Origin: Acetobacter sacchari
GTDB lineage: Bacteria; Pseudomonadota; Alphaproteobacteria; Acetobacterales; Acetobacteraceae
Direction: 5' to 3'
DNA length: 64,000 nt
NCBI RefSeq assembly: GCF_017377715.1
Contig: NZ_JAFVMF010000011.1
Location: 107,487 to 171,486 of the forward strand
The notes beneath the pieces were generated by a model. It saw nothing but the letters and a program-made list of their open reading frames with translations, was not told the origin of the DNA and searched no databases. The position numbers were made by a program, and so were the translations under genes. The stretch's first letter is position 1. Each line of letters starts with the position of its first letter. Shown piece by piece: positions 8,896 to 17,132 of the stretch.

Positions 8896-8927
8896 AGGTT
8901 AGAGGCTAACGCTGACGCAAACCTGAC
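8896..8927 (-). promoter_or_regulatory. tts-box-like promoter of the 8800 gene
   Basis: On the minus strand GTCAGGTTTGCGTCAGC reads from 8927 to 8911: two GTCAG half-sites 11 bases apart. TAACCT at 8901-8896 sits where a -10 element is expected, 10 bases after the second half-site. The same spacing recurs at four other T3SS promoters. Confidence 0.7.
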
Positions 8928-9039
8928 GAACATTTAACACAGACGACTTCTGCCTTCTGTTTTGACTGACGCCAGCTGCGCTAATACGCTGCGCAAGCGA
9001 TGATGCGCGGAATCTTGCTAAAAAGGATCGCAGCTTTTC

Positions 9040-9940
9040 ATGAGCACCCAAACGTCACGATGTTGGCATGCTGTTCGTTCTTTCCCCCTAGCATTCAGGT
9101 TGCACGACCTGATTCTCCGACTGACCTTTTTTGCGGGTCTGCTTGCGGCCTGCGCTCTCGGAGGGTGTCAGACGGTCGTGTCGCAAAGCGTAGTTGATGC
9201 GACGCGGGAGCAGCAGGTGGCCCAGGATCCCGGCGCGATGGCTAGGATTGGCGCGGCCGCGCGCGCGCAGAACGACCTACGCACCGCGAGCAGCTTCTAT
9301 GCCCGAGCCGTCAGTCTGCGCCCGCATGATGTGTCATTCGTCGCTCCTTACGCAGAGACACTTGCCGCCAATGGCCGTATGGATGACGCCATCGCGGCTG
9401 CGCGAATGGCCTTGGCAGATATCACCGATGAGCGGCAGGTGCGCCTGACGCTGCTCCTGGCGCGGCTTTATTGCCAGTCCGGTCGCTCACAGGAAGCCGT
9501 TGTACTCCTCAATTCACAGATCGCACGCTATCCTGATCGTGCAGATCTGCAGATCGGTCTCGGCATCGCGCTGGATCTCAGCAATGATTTCCTGGGGGCG
9601 CAAGCGGCCTATGCGCAAGCACTGCGGAGGGATACTGACAATCTCGCCGCACAGAACAACCGAGCTTTGTCACAGGGCCTGGCGGGTCAGCAGGATGAGG
9701 CCTTGCGATCCTTGCAGCGTCTGCGCAATACCGCTGTAGAACGGGGAATGCCGCAGACGGATATCTCAACGATCGATGGTAAACATGGCCATTATTTACG
9801 CCCTGCAGGGAGATTTGCAGAAGGCCCGGCGGAGCGGTCTAAGCGTGAGCAACGATCCGAACGGCGTTCGGGAGAATACTCGTTTTTACTCGCTTTTGGC
9901 TCCGTCCTCCAGCGATTCCGCCCCCGCGTTGTCCGACTGA
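9040..9940 (+). pseudogene. TadD-like TPR lipoprotein, frameshifted
   Basis: The N-terminus has a hydrophobic segment ending in a lipobox (CALGGC), followed by tetratricopeptide repeats of the TadD type from Flp/Tad pilus loci (LRTASSFYARAVSLRPHD, LQIGLGIALDLSNDFLGAQAAYAQAL). Near 9780 the frame is broken: GGTAAACATGG carries one A more than needed. Removing it restores NMAIIYALQGDLQKARRSGL and a stop at 9938-9940, overlapping the end of the convergent lipoprotein gene. The original protein would be about 300 residues. It stands next to Tad-type secretin parts of the T3SS. Confidence 0.65.
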
Positions 9941-10617
9941 GGACCTACTCCCCTATTCGGGCCCCGCGTGACCGCCGAAGAGGCATCTGCCGGAGCCGTC
10001 ATGCTTCCGGCCCCACCTCCCGGCGACCCTGTTTCCACAGGTGTGCGTCTCTGGTGATTGTCCTGATCCAGACCCGCCTCCCAGAGCTGCACGACCTTGG
10101 CGAAACGTGCACCGTTTGCCGGACCAAGGTGTGCCGGGTTGACCAGATCACCCGGATTATCCAGTTCTTCACCCAAGGCACGGCTTTGGGTGCAATGTCC
10201 CAAAGCGGACAAGCTATTCGTCACGTCACCAAACCAAGAGCGACGCAACGCGGTGTCGCAATCGGGTGCGACGAGCGTGTATTCTATCAAGACCAGCATG
10301 CCCGCAGTGTCTCGCACTGTCGTAATGCGCGCCGGATCGACACCATCTTCGATCAAAACCTGCTCGATGCGCCCGGACACTCTGATGTCGTCGCTAGCGA
10401 TCAAGGCGTGGAGCCTCCCGACACGACTGAACTGCCCGACAGCCTCGTTGACGCCCGCATTCAGCATTCCTGGGTAAAGGTCCAGCCGACGTTCTTTCAC
10501 GCTTAACCCCAAAGGCGGCGATGCAGCTTTCTGGATAGCCTGATTTTCATTGCACGATGCGACAAACAGCAAACAAGGGAGGCCCCAGACCGCACGGCGC
10601 GTAGACTTTACCTTCAT
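9886..10617 (-). CDS. CpaD-like lipoprotein of the T3SS secretin block (y4xK-like)
   Basis: This 243-residue protein has a lipoprotein signal (LLFVASC). Its body follows CpaD of Tad pili: GRIEQVLIEDGVDPARITTV, then VLIEYTLVAPDC, and the closing signature ALGEELDNPGDLVNPAHLGPANGAR. CpaD is thought to assist the Tad secretin in the outer membrane. The gene overlaps the secretin gene by 4 bases (ATGA). A lipoprotein gene also follows rhcC2 in rhizobial T3SS loci, as I recall. The C-terminal 60 residues are low-complexity. It converges with the TadD-like gene and overlaps its 3' end. Confidence 0.8.
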   Translation of the reverse strand: MKVKSTRRAVWGLPCLLFVASCNENQAIQKAASPPLGLSVKERRLDLYPGMLNAGVNEAVGQFSRVGRLHALIASDDIRVSGRIEQVLIEDGVDPARITTVRDTAGMLVLIEYTLVAPDCDTALRRSWFGDVTNSLSALGHCTQSRALGEELDNPGDLVNPAHLGPANGARFAKVVQLWEAGLDQDNHQRRTPVETGSPGGGAGSMTAPADASSAVTRGPNRGVGPQSDNAGAESLEDGAKSE

Positions 10618-12122
10618 GGGTAAATGAACCCGCCAGCGCCATAAAGTCTGGGGGCACGTTCCGGATCGATTGCCGCCTTACTGGCCGCCGATACCCGATT
10701 CAGCAACAGTGATTCCAGCGCGGAGGTCGGACGAATGTAATCCGTCGGTAATTGGGGCACATGATCGGACGGATGTACGACATAGGCCGTCACGACAATA
10801 ATCAGTTCGCTTTCATTTCTCTGGAATGATGTCGACCGAAACAACGCGCCCAAAACGGGCAGATCCCCCAGTCCCGGCACCTTGGATATCGAATTCTGGG
10901 CGTTATTGGATATCAGGCCACCGATTGCAAAACTTTGCCCGGAGGCGAGCTGTATTGTCGTCTCCGCACGATTGGTTCGAATGGCAGGTACACTTGAACC
11001 TGATGTTCCCGGAAGGGAATAGGCGCCATCGGCCGTAGCTGTCGTAACGTTACTAACTTCAGGCGCTACATGCATGGATATTGTACCGTCCGAGAGAACC
11101 GTCGGGGTGAAAGCGATACTGACCCCGTAATTCTGATAAGAAATGCCCACCGTGCCAAATCCCTGCGGGATCGGCACGGGGAATTGCCCGCCTGACAGGA
11201 AGGTTGCGGACTCTCCGGACATCGTCGTCAGATTCGGTTCGGCCAGCATCGTGGCCAGACCTTCCGACGCCATGGCGTCAAGCGTCCCAGCGACAGAACC
11301 GCGCCCATTGGTATAACTGCCAGACAGCGTATTGTAACTGTTTTCCGCTTGGGAAATAACATTGGGCGCGCCGCTAAGCCCTCCGGTCGCCGCCCCCAAT
11401 GCGAACGATCCAACATTGCTGAATACCGTGCTCCAGTCAAAGCCGAGCTCTTGTGAGACACTGCGCTGCACCTCGGCTACGCGCACACGCAGGCTGACTT
11501 GCACTGGGGCCGCGATGGCAAGACGATTCACGACCTGACCGTTCGGGCCGGCGTATTGATGGGCCAGTTGGTCAATCCGCGCCGCTGCCCTGGCGTCGGG
11601 GACCCTCCCCGACACGACCACACCTTGCGGTGAAGGCTGCATCCTGACGATCCGCGCGCCTTCAGCGGAAACAATATCGTTCATGGCGGTCATGTCCGGC
11701 GTGACCGTGACATTACGCGAAAGCACGGGCCTGCCTGCATCATCCAGAACGACGAGTGTTGTGTGCCCAGGCTTCTTCCCGAACGCATAAAGCATGTCAT
11801 GTCCGACATACTGAATATCCATGATCGCAGGGTCCGCGATCATGATATTTTCGGCTGGAGCAGACAGATGCAGCAAGTCGCTACCGCCGACGCGCAATAC
11901 CAAAGACCCTCCGGGACGGGCTGTATCCGTAGAGCGTGGGCCACGCGAGTGAGACGTCAGAACGCCTGATTGCTCTTCGTTGGGCTGGTTCTGCGCATGC
12001 GCCGGCCTGTTGGCAGAATCAATTGCAGAAAGTACCATGCCGTAGAAAAGAAATAAAAATATAGAAGTTTTTTTTGAAATGTCATTTATTTTCCAAATTT
12101 TCAATTTGATAAGGTAAATCAA
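10614..12122 (-). CDS. T3SS outer-membrane secretin of Tad/CpaC type (RhcC2-like)
   Basis: The 502-residue product begins with an atypically long signal region (hydrophobic at residues 20-36). It then has a CpaC-type N-domain (LVLRVGGSDLLHLSAPAENIMIADPAIMDI), a second N-domain, and a full secretin pore domain (VQVSLRVRVAEVQRSVSQELGF; MLAEPNLTTMSGESATFLSGGQFPVPIPQ; PGLGDLPVLGALFRSTSFQRNESELIIVVTAYVV). The sequence resembles pilus secretin CpaC/RcpA more than the SctC of Hrp or Ysc systems. It lies directly downstream of the TtsI-like gene, as rhcC2 does in rhizobia, and should form the outer-membrane ring with the separate N-domain protein at 18825-19391. Confidence 0.87.
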   Translation of the reverse strand: MIYLIKLKIWKINDISKKTSIFLFLFYGMVLSAIDSANRPAHAQNQPNEEQSGVLTSHSRGPRSTDTARPGGSLVLRVGGSDLLHLSAPAENIMIADPAIMDIQYVGHDMLYAFGKKPGHTTLVVLDDAGRPVLSRNVTVTPDMTAMNDIVSAEGARIVRMQPSPQGVVVSGRVPDARAAARIDQLAHQYAGPNGQVVNRLAIAAPVQVSLRVRVAEVQRSVSQELGFDWSTVFSNVGSFALGAATGGLSGAPNVISQAENSYNTLSGSYTNGRGSVAGTLDAMASEGLATMLAEPNLTTMSGESATFLSGGQFPVPIPQGFGTVGISYQNYGVSIAFTPTVLSDGTISMHVAPEVSNVTTATADGAYSLPGTSGSSVPAIRTNRAETTIQLASGQSFAIGGLISNNAQNSISKVPGLGDLPVLGALFRSTSFQRNESELIIVVTAYVVHPSDHVPQLPTDYIRPTSALESLLLNRVSAASKAAIDPERAPRLYGAGGFIYP

Positions 12123-12163
12123 AATGAAACAAAAAAAGCGGTATTTTATCTAAACACTTGTTA

Positions 12164-12925
12164 TCATGATCTGTTTTCACAACACGAAACTGAAACACGT
12201 TGCCGGTCGGTTCTCGACGGCAAACGGGTCTGTGACGGGGCCTTATTTTCATCGCACGGGGCGAGCCTGTATCCCACGCCCCTGATCGTCTGTATCGTTA
12301 AAGACGTTTTGAAATTAAGAAGTTGTCGACGGATGCGGCTAATACGTACCTCGAGAGAGTTTGGACAATATCCCCCCCATGCGCCATATACGTCATGCTC
12401 CAGACTGGCACGCGGAACCACCCGCCCCGCGCGCCGCATCAACGACTCCAATATAGCAGTTTCACGGCGTTGCATGGAAATTACAACGCCTCCGATTCGG
12501 ACCTCGCGAGTCAGCCTGCAGAGTTCAAGGCCAAAAAATTCGTAGCATTGCGGGCGACATTCATGCGGCCGCCTCAGCAGCGCCCGCACGCGGGCGATCA
12601 GTTCGCGCGCATTAATATCCGGCGAGACGCTATCGTCCGCTCCCACCTCCAGAGCTTCGATCCGATCTACAGAATGTTCGGCCATCACGATCACAAAGGA
12701 GCTTTCAGCAACCTGACCACGACCGGTCTGTCGCTTTACCCATTCGATGGAATTGCCGTCCAACTGAGTTCGTCCCATTAGAATCAAATCATAATGATTA
12801 GCCCGAAGAGCTTCACCTGCTTCGGCAAGGGTGTTGAAATAATCGACTCCATACCCGGAGGATTCCAAAACATGAACAATTTTTCTAGAATGATTGCTAT
12901 CCTGATGAACAACCATGTGTCTCAT
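12164..12925 (-). CDS. Orphan OmpR-type response regulator, TtsI-like, degenerate receiver
   Basis: Residues 1-118 form a receiver domain and 125-230 a winged-helix effector domain (SLEVRISRIRRQL...IQTIRGVGYRL). The receiver has lost its chemistry. The phosphoacceptor position (YDLILMG, residue 51) is Gly instead of Asp, and the conserved Lys of the TKPF motif is Pro102. Rhizobial TtsI, the activator of tts boxes, is likewise an orphan regulator altered at the phosphoacceptor Asp and encoded beside rhcC2. No histidine kinase lies nearby. I infer that it binds the five 11-bp-period repeats in this locus. Confidence 0.85.
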   Translation of the reverse strand: MRHMVVHQDSNHSRKIVHVLESSGYGVDYFNTLAEAGEALRANHYDLILMGRTQLDGNSIEWVKRQTGRGQVAESSFVIVMAEHSVDRIEALEVGADDSVSPDINARELIARVRALLRRPHECRPQCYEFFGLELCRLTREVRIGGVVISMQRRETAILESLMRRAGRVVPRASLEHDVYGAWGGYCPNSLEVRISRIRRQLLNFKTSLTIQTIRGVGYRLAPCDENKAPSQTRLPSRTDRQRVSVSCCENRS

Positions 12926-13000
12926 GATTTTAGCCCCTTGCCGGATACCGTTTTCGATGAAAACGAGAACTCCCGCGACATTCCGTGGTCACACGACTGA

Positions 13001-15114
13001 TTATGACTGAAGAGCGCTTGCCGGAATGGCTCCCGGTTCAAATCCGATTGGACCAATCGGATGAACCGGAAAATCGGCAGCAAGATCCTGATAAGACAGC
13101 ACACCACAATCAAGGCCATTGCGCGTCAGAAATCCACGCAAGAAGCGACGAACATCGAGTGATGTAATTATAACTGGCTTTATATATTCATCATTTTTTT
13201 CAGTTTGTAGTTTTTTCTGAATATATGAAGGAGCTTTTGCGACATATCGGCATCCAGGGCCAAGTATGTGCCCCCCTGTGTTTCGCGCAAAGCCTGCCTT
13301 AGAATCTGCTCTGTGTCCTGCGTCACTACCAGCGCTGAGATTGCCTTTTGACTTCCAGCATAGTGATGGCAAAACTGTCTCGACAATGCGTGCCGGACAT
13401 GTTCGACCAACATGAGGGAACGATTCTCATTTTCTCCCCACTCGATAAGTGTTTCGAGAATGAGGCGTGTATTTTTAAGTGAAACACCTTCCTCCGCCAA
13501 ACGCCTCAAGATATCTGAAATGCGTTGAATCGGGACAATACGGGTCGCTTCGCGCACCAGGTCTTCATAATCCGGTTCCAGACGTTGAATAATCCGCTTT
13601 GTTTCTTGCAGGCCTATGAGTCTGTATGCATTCTTCCGCAACTCCATTCGAAATCGGTATGCGATGGCGCCGACGGCGTCCAAGTATCCGATCCCGGCGG
13701 ATCGAAGGCGCGCTTCGTGTGTCTTTGCAATCCAGACCGATTGTTCGTTGCTCAGCAGCGGCAATCCGCTCTCGCCTTCCACACCCACCAGATCAAGATG
13801 AACAGGATCGTCGTGCAGCAGCAAATAGTCCGGCTTCAGATCGTGCTCTTCAGCAGGGACGTCTTCCAGATCGATCGAAAATCGGGTATCCGCTCCGGCA
13901 TGTCCCACGCGGATATATGGTTTCGGGCAAAACAGTCCAAGTTCAGCTTCAATTTCCCCCGACGTTATCGCCAAATAGCGCTCCAGGCGTGTGATATCGA
14001 GGGAGCTATAAAGTTTTTCCGCTAATGTAACCGCGACGAGGGGCGTCACCATGTGAGGAGACATCGGATCAATGGTCCTGGTTTCCACGATATTATCACA
14101 GTATGTTTCTGTTTTTGATTTTACTTTATCGGCATGAAAATACTGCCGTAGCTTCCACCAATCTGGACGACTGCCCAAAAAGAAAGCCAGAGCTAGACAT
14201 AAGAAAACAGGCTTCGGAAATCCGGGGACCAACGCCATGCAGAGCAGCGTGCCCGATGCAACCGCCAAAGCCCTTCGGCTGGCCGTCAATTGACCGACCA
14301 TCGCACGGCCGACGTCTAATCCATGCCCACCAACACGGGTGACCACGATTGCCGCTGTGATGGACAGCAGCAGCGCGGGTATATGCGCGACCAGAGCATC
14401 GCCAACCGTCAACAGGGTATAAGTCTGCATGGCTTGTCTCGCGGACATCCCGTTCTGGCCCATTCCGATACTGATACCCCCCACCAGATTGACGATGATG
14501 ATGATCAGCCCCGCGATTGCGTCTCCTTTGACGAATTTCAGCGCGCCATCCATCGCACCATGCAGGGCGCTCTCGCTGTCGATTTCCTGCCTTCTGCGTC
14601 GGGCTTCCGTCTGGTCTATGTCCCCCGACCGCACATCGCTATCGATCGCCATCTGCTTTCCGGGCATGGCGTCCAGCGTGAAGCGCGCACCCACTTCAGC
14701 AACGCGTTCCGTGCCTTTTGTGACAACGATAAACTGCACCGTGGTCACAATGGCGAAAACGACAAGCCCAACGACGACGTTCCCACCGATCACGAGCTCG
14801 CCGAATGTTTCAACTATGGATCCTGCATCTCCGGTGGTGAGAATAAATCGGGTGACAGTCACTTCCAATGCCAGGCGAAATACGGTTGAAACCAAGATGA
14901 TCCCCGGCAGAGACGTCAGATCCAGCGGTGATTTCAGGTAAACAGCCACCATCAGGAGCAAGACTGAGAGCGAAAGATTGCATCCGATCAGAATATCGGC
15001 CAATGCGGCTGGCATCGGCATGATCAGCATGGCGACAGTCAGCACCAGCACAGCGACCAGGGCTAGATCCTGCCGTCCACTTACCGTCCGAAAAAAATCC
15101 AGTATCGGTTTCAT
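13001..15114 (-). CDS. sctV: T3SS export gate protein SctV (frameshifted near the 3' end)
   Basis: SctV (FlhA/RhcV family) forms the nonameric export gate. The N-terminal half has the membrane segments and the family signature FTLDAMPGKQMAIDSD. The C-terminal half is the cytoplasmic domain. The start at 15114 overlaps the upstream stop as ATGA. As sequenced, translation stops at 13180 (644 residues). The conserved C-terminus, KPVIITSLDVRRFLRGFL and VLSYQDLAADFPVHPIG, follows in another frame down to a TAA at 13001. The break lies at seven A residues (13194-13200, minus strand). An eighth A would restore a protein of about 704 residues. The cause may be polymerase slippage, mutation or sequencing error. 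Confidence 0.88.
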
Positions 15115-15443
15115 GACGGCTGGACTCCAGCCGATTGAATATAGGCGAGGAAGCATTTGCGGGCTTCATGAATCCGCCCCAGGCCATGCACGGCTCGTGC
15201 GCGCATCAACAAATCACCCGGCTGCTTCATATCTGGCATTCTGTCGATACGGTCGAGAACAATCAGAGCCAATTCAGCCCGCCCGATAGTCGTGTAGACG
15301 TGGGCAAGAAGACGCAAACACACGCAGTCGTCGGGGCTTTCCGCCGTGACCAGTAGTAGTAGAGGCAGAGCCCGCCACGCTCGGTCGCGGCACGTATAAA
15401 GATAGGCGATCGAGAGCAGCAGATCCCGCTGAGCGCTGTCCAT
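15111..15443 (-). CDS. Small TPR protein of the T3SS locus (SctG/Y4yS-like)
   Basis: The 110-residue product consists of helical repeats of TPR type (LLLSIAYLYTCRDRAWRALPLL, LRLLAHVYTTIGRAELALIVL, LLMRARAVHGLGRIHEARKCF). Small TPR proteins such as YscG act as chaperones of needle subunits. Rhizobial loci carry a TPR gene next to rhcV. The gene overlaps sctV by 4 bases, so translation is coupled. A chaperone role is inferred from size, fold and place only. Confidence 0.7.
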   Translation of the reverse strand: MDSAQRDLLLSIAYLYTCRDRAWRALPLLLLVTAESPDDCVCLRLLAHVYTTIGRAELALIVLDRIDRMPDMKQPGDLLMRARAVHGLGRIHEARKCFLAYIQSAGVQPS

Positions 15444-15447
15444 GACG

Positions 15448-15834
15448 CTAACCGTCTATCAGACTGTCTTTCTGCGCCAACATGGCTTCGAGATTTCTCA
15501 GTTCAAGACGGATTGCTTCTAAACTTCCAGGTACGGCAGGCGCCTCATCGAGGCGCGTCGTCATGCGGGCCTCCAGTCGACGCAACAATGCTTGTCGCTC
15601 CGATGTGCGTAGAATTCTGGAATTACTGACCCGCGGCATAATATGCACGAACAAGGCCCCGATCAGCGTCGGAGGCTCGATACCTTGCGCGGTGTTCACC
15701 GACACATCGCGCGTAGAAATGGCAGCGTAGAAGTGACCTAGATCAGCAGCGGCGACTGCATCTCGGGACTCTGCCAGCTCTCTTGCGATAGCATGGTCCA
15801 AACGTACAGATGACTGATCCGTTATTGCAGACAA
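15448..15834 (-). CDS. Hypothetical T3SS-operon protein
   Basis: This 128-residue protein lies between sctD and the TPR gene with only 4 bases to the latter. It has no signal peptide or membrane segment and is predicted mostly helical, with Arg/Glu-rich stretches near the end (RQALLRRLEARMTTRLDE, LELRNLEAMLAQKD). No family was recognised. Position suggests an accessory or sorting-platform role. Confidence 0.6.
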   Translation of the reverse strand: MSAITDQSSVRLDHAIARELAESRDAVAAADLGHFYAAISTRDVSVNTAQGIEPPTLIGALFVHIMPRVSNSRILRTSERQALLRRLEARMTTRLDEAPAVPGSLEAIRLELRNLEAMLAQKDSLIDG

Positions 15835-15853
15835 AATATGCCTCGTATTTTTA

Positions 15854-16804
15854 TCAATATTTGAAAATTAGAATTTCCTTGTCACGTCGCGCCGTAATTT
15901 GATGGGGTGATATGGCCACGATACGTGTGCCGGGAAGGACTTCGGCCCCAATGAAATAGGTTTGATCGTGGATTGTTATGCTCGGGTTCTCCCCTTCCCA
16001 AACTGATTGAATCGGTAGCGTGACCGCCTCCGGGTTCCGCACATTGATTCGCGAAATCAGGACATAGCGCCCCTTGAACTCTGTATCAAACCATATCTCT
16101 ATATTTCTTAGTGTAACAAGATCTGCATCTGACACATTGCCATCGATCCTGACGACCCCTGCAGACGCCGAAACACGAACGCCTCCGATACCCATGGCCT
16201 TGACGCGATCGGAAAGGCTTTCGACAAGTTCTTTTTCTGAAAATGCTTTTTTTACGTAATAGGATTTCGCGGCAGTCAACATTTCACTTGGTGCTGCAGC
16301 GTGGTGATAGCCAAGATTCTGCGTTTGATTTTTTTTTGTGGAATTTTTGATTACACTCAACGAGAGTGCCGCCCCAACGATCCCGACGATCAAGGGGAGC
16401 GTATAACGGCCACTCTTGAGGAAGGCGGAGGTGGTTCGCGCCGATGGCGCATGAAGCGCGCTTTGCGCCTGCTCCGGCACGATATCCATAGCGACCGCCA
16501 GTTCGACGGATCCGATAGATATGATGGCAGGAATCGAAAGCGCCTGCTTCTGTCCCGCGGCAAGCGCCTTGCCCTCCACGGTGACTCCATCAGCAAGCGC
16601 GCGCACACTTAGCAGACCGTCACTATCGCGATCAAAAGATAGATGCTCGACCGCCACGCCGTCGTCAGCAAAAAAAATATTTGACGATCCGCCAGAGCCC
16701 AGCGTGAGTGGGCGCTCATCGATCCAACAATCTGCATCGATGTGGACCCCCGTCAGAACGCGGAGACGACACCGTCCAGAGTGTGGCAGCGCAAGTAATG
16801 ACAT
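15854..16804 (-). CDS. sctD: T3SS inner-membrane ring protein SctD
   Basis: The 316-residue protein has the SctD plan: a cytoplasmic FHA-like domain (residues 10-105, with LTLGSGGSSNIFFADDGV), one membrane segment at 133-152 (YTLPLIVGIVGAALSLSVI), and a periplasmic part with ring-building modules (VRVSASAGVVRIDGNVSDAD). SctD and SctJ form the concentric inner-membrane rings of the basal body. It is shorter than YscD or PrgH relatives of about 400 residues, so fewer periplasmic modules are expected. It is the y4yQ counterpart in rhizobial order. Confidence 0.8.
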   Translation of the reverse strand: MSLLALPHSGRCRLRVLTGVHIDADCWIDERPLTLGSGGSSNIFFADDGVAVEHLSFDRDSDGLLSVRALADGVTVEGKALAAGQKQALSIPAIISIGSVELAVAMDIVPEQAQSALHAPSARTTSAFLKSGRYTLPLIVGIVGAALSLSVIKNSTKKNQTQNLGYHHAAAPSEMLTAAKSYYVKKAFSEKELVESLSDRVKAMGIGGVRVSASAGVVRIDGNVSDADLVTLRNIEIWFDTEFKGRYVLISRINVRNPEAVTLPIQSVWEGENPSITIHDQTYFIGAEVLPGTRIVAISPHQITARRDKEILIFKY

Positions 16805-16865
16805 GTCTCTTCAGCCGACGAACCGGGCGCCGCCACATCTGGGCAGCACCCGGCTTATAGGCACA

Positions 16866-17051
16866 TCAGTCCTTGGAGAAAGCCTGCTTTGCATTGCTGG
16901 CCATCGTCTGTTCAAAGTTGTTGGCCAAGGCCTGTGCATTGGAGATTTTCGACATCTCGAACTGTGCCTGCAGGTTCTGGTCTTCCATAGCCTGCGACTG
17001 CTGCATGATCGACGACATCGTTGCATCCAAACCGGAGATAGAGCTACTCAT
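16866..17051 (-). CDS. Small T3SS protein, candidate needle/pilus subunit
   Basis: The product is 61 residues, starts MSSSISGLDATMSS like the harpin-like neighbour, lacks Cys and Trp, and is predicted to be a helical hairpin rich in Gln, Ala, Asn and Met (IMQQSQAMEDQNLQAQFEMSK). Needle proteins are of similar size and build. Here it stands between the harpin-like gene and sctD, in the secretion operon, with a GAAAGG ribosome site nine bases before the ATG. No sequence motif proves the assignment. A small secreted regulator or chaperone substrate is possible. Confidence 0.55.
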   Translation of the reverse strand: MSSSISGLDATMSSIMQQSQAMEDQNLQAQFEMSKISNAQALANNFEQTMASNAKQAFSKD

Positions 17052-17132
17052 TATATGTACCTTTCTTTGTGATTAAACGATTTTATCTAAGGCGAACAAA
17101 GTGCCTACCTGTGTGAAGCCTTTGCGAAAGCG

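Noticed and set aside
9941..10506. Continuation of the TadD-like frame to 10506
   Set aside because: Beyond the frameshift the sequence is antisense to the CpaD-like gene and no longer resembles TPR repeats.
12990..13015. TCAGTC direct repeat upstream of the TtsI-like gene as a sixth tts-box-like site
   Set aside because: Half-sites are 10, not 11, bases apart, and the GG and TT positions do not fit; random similarity is likely.
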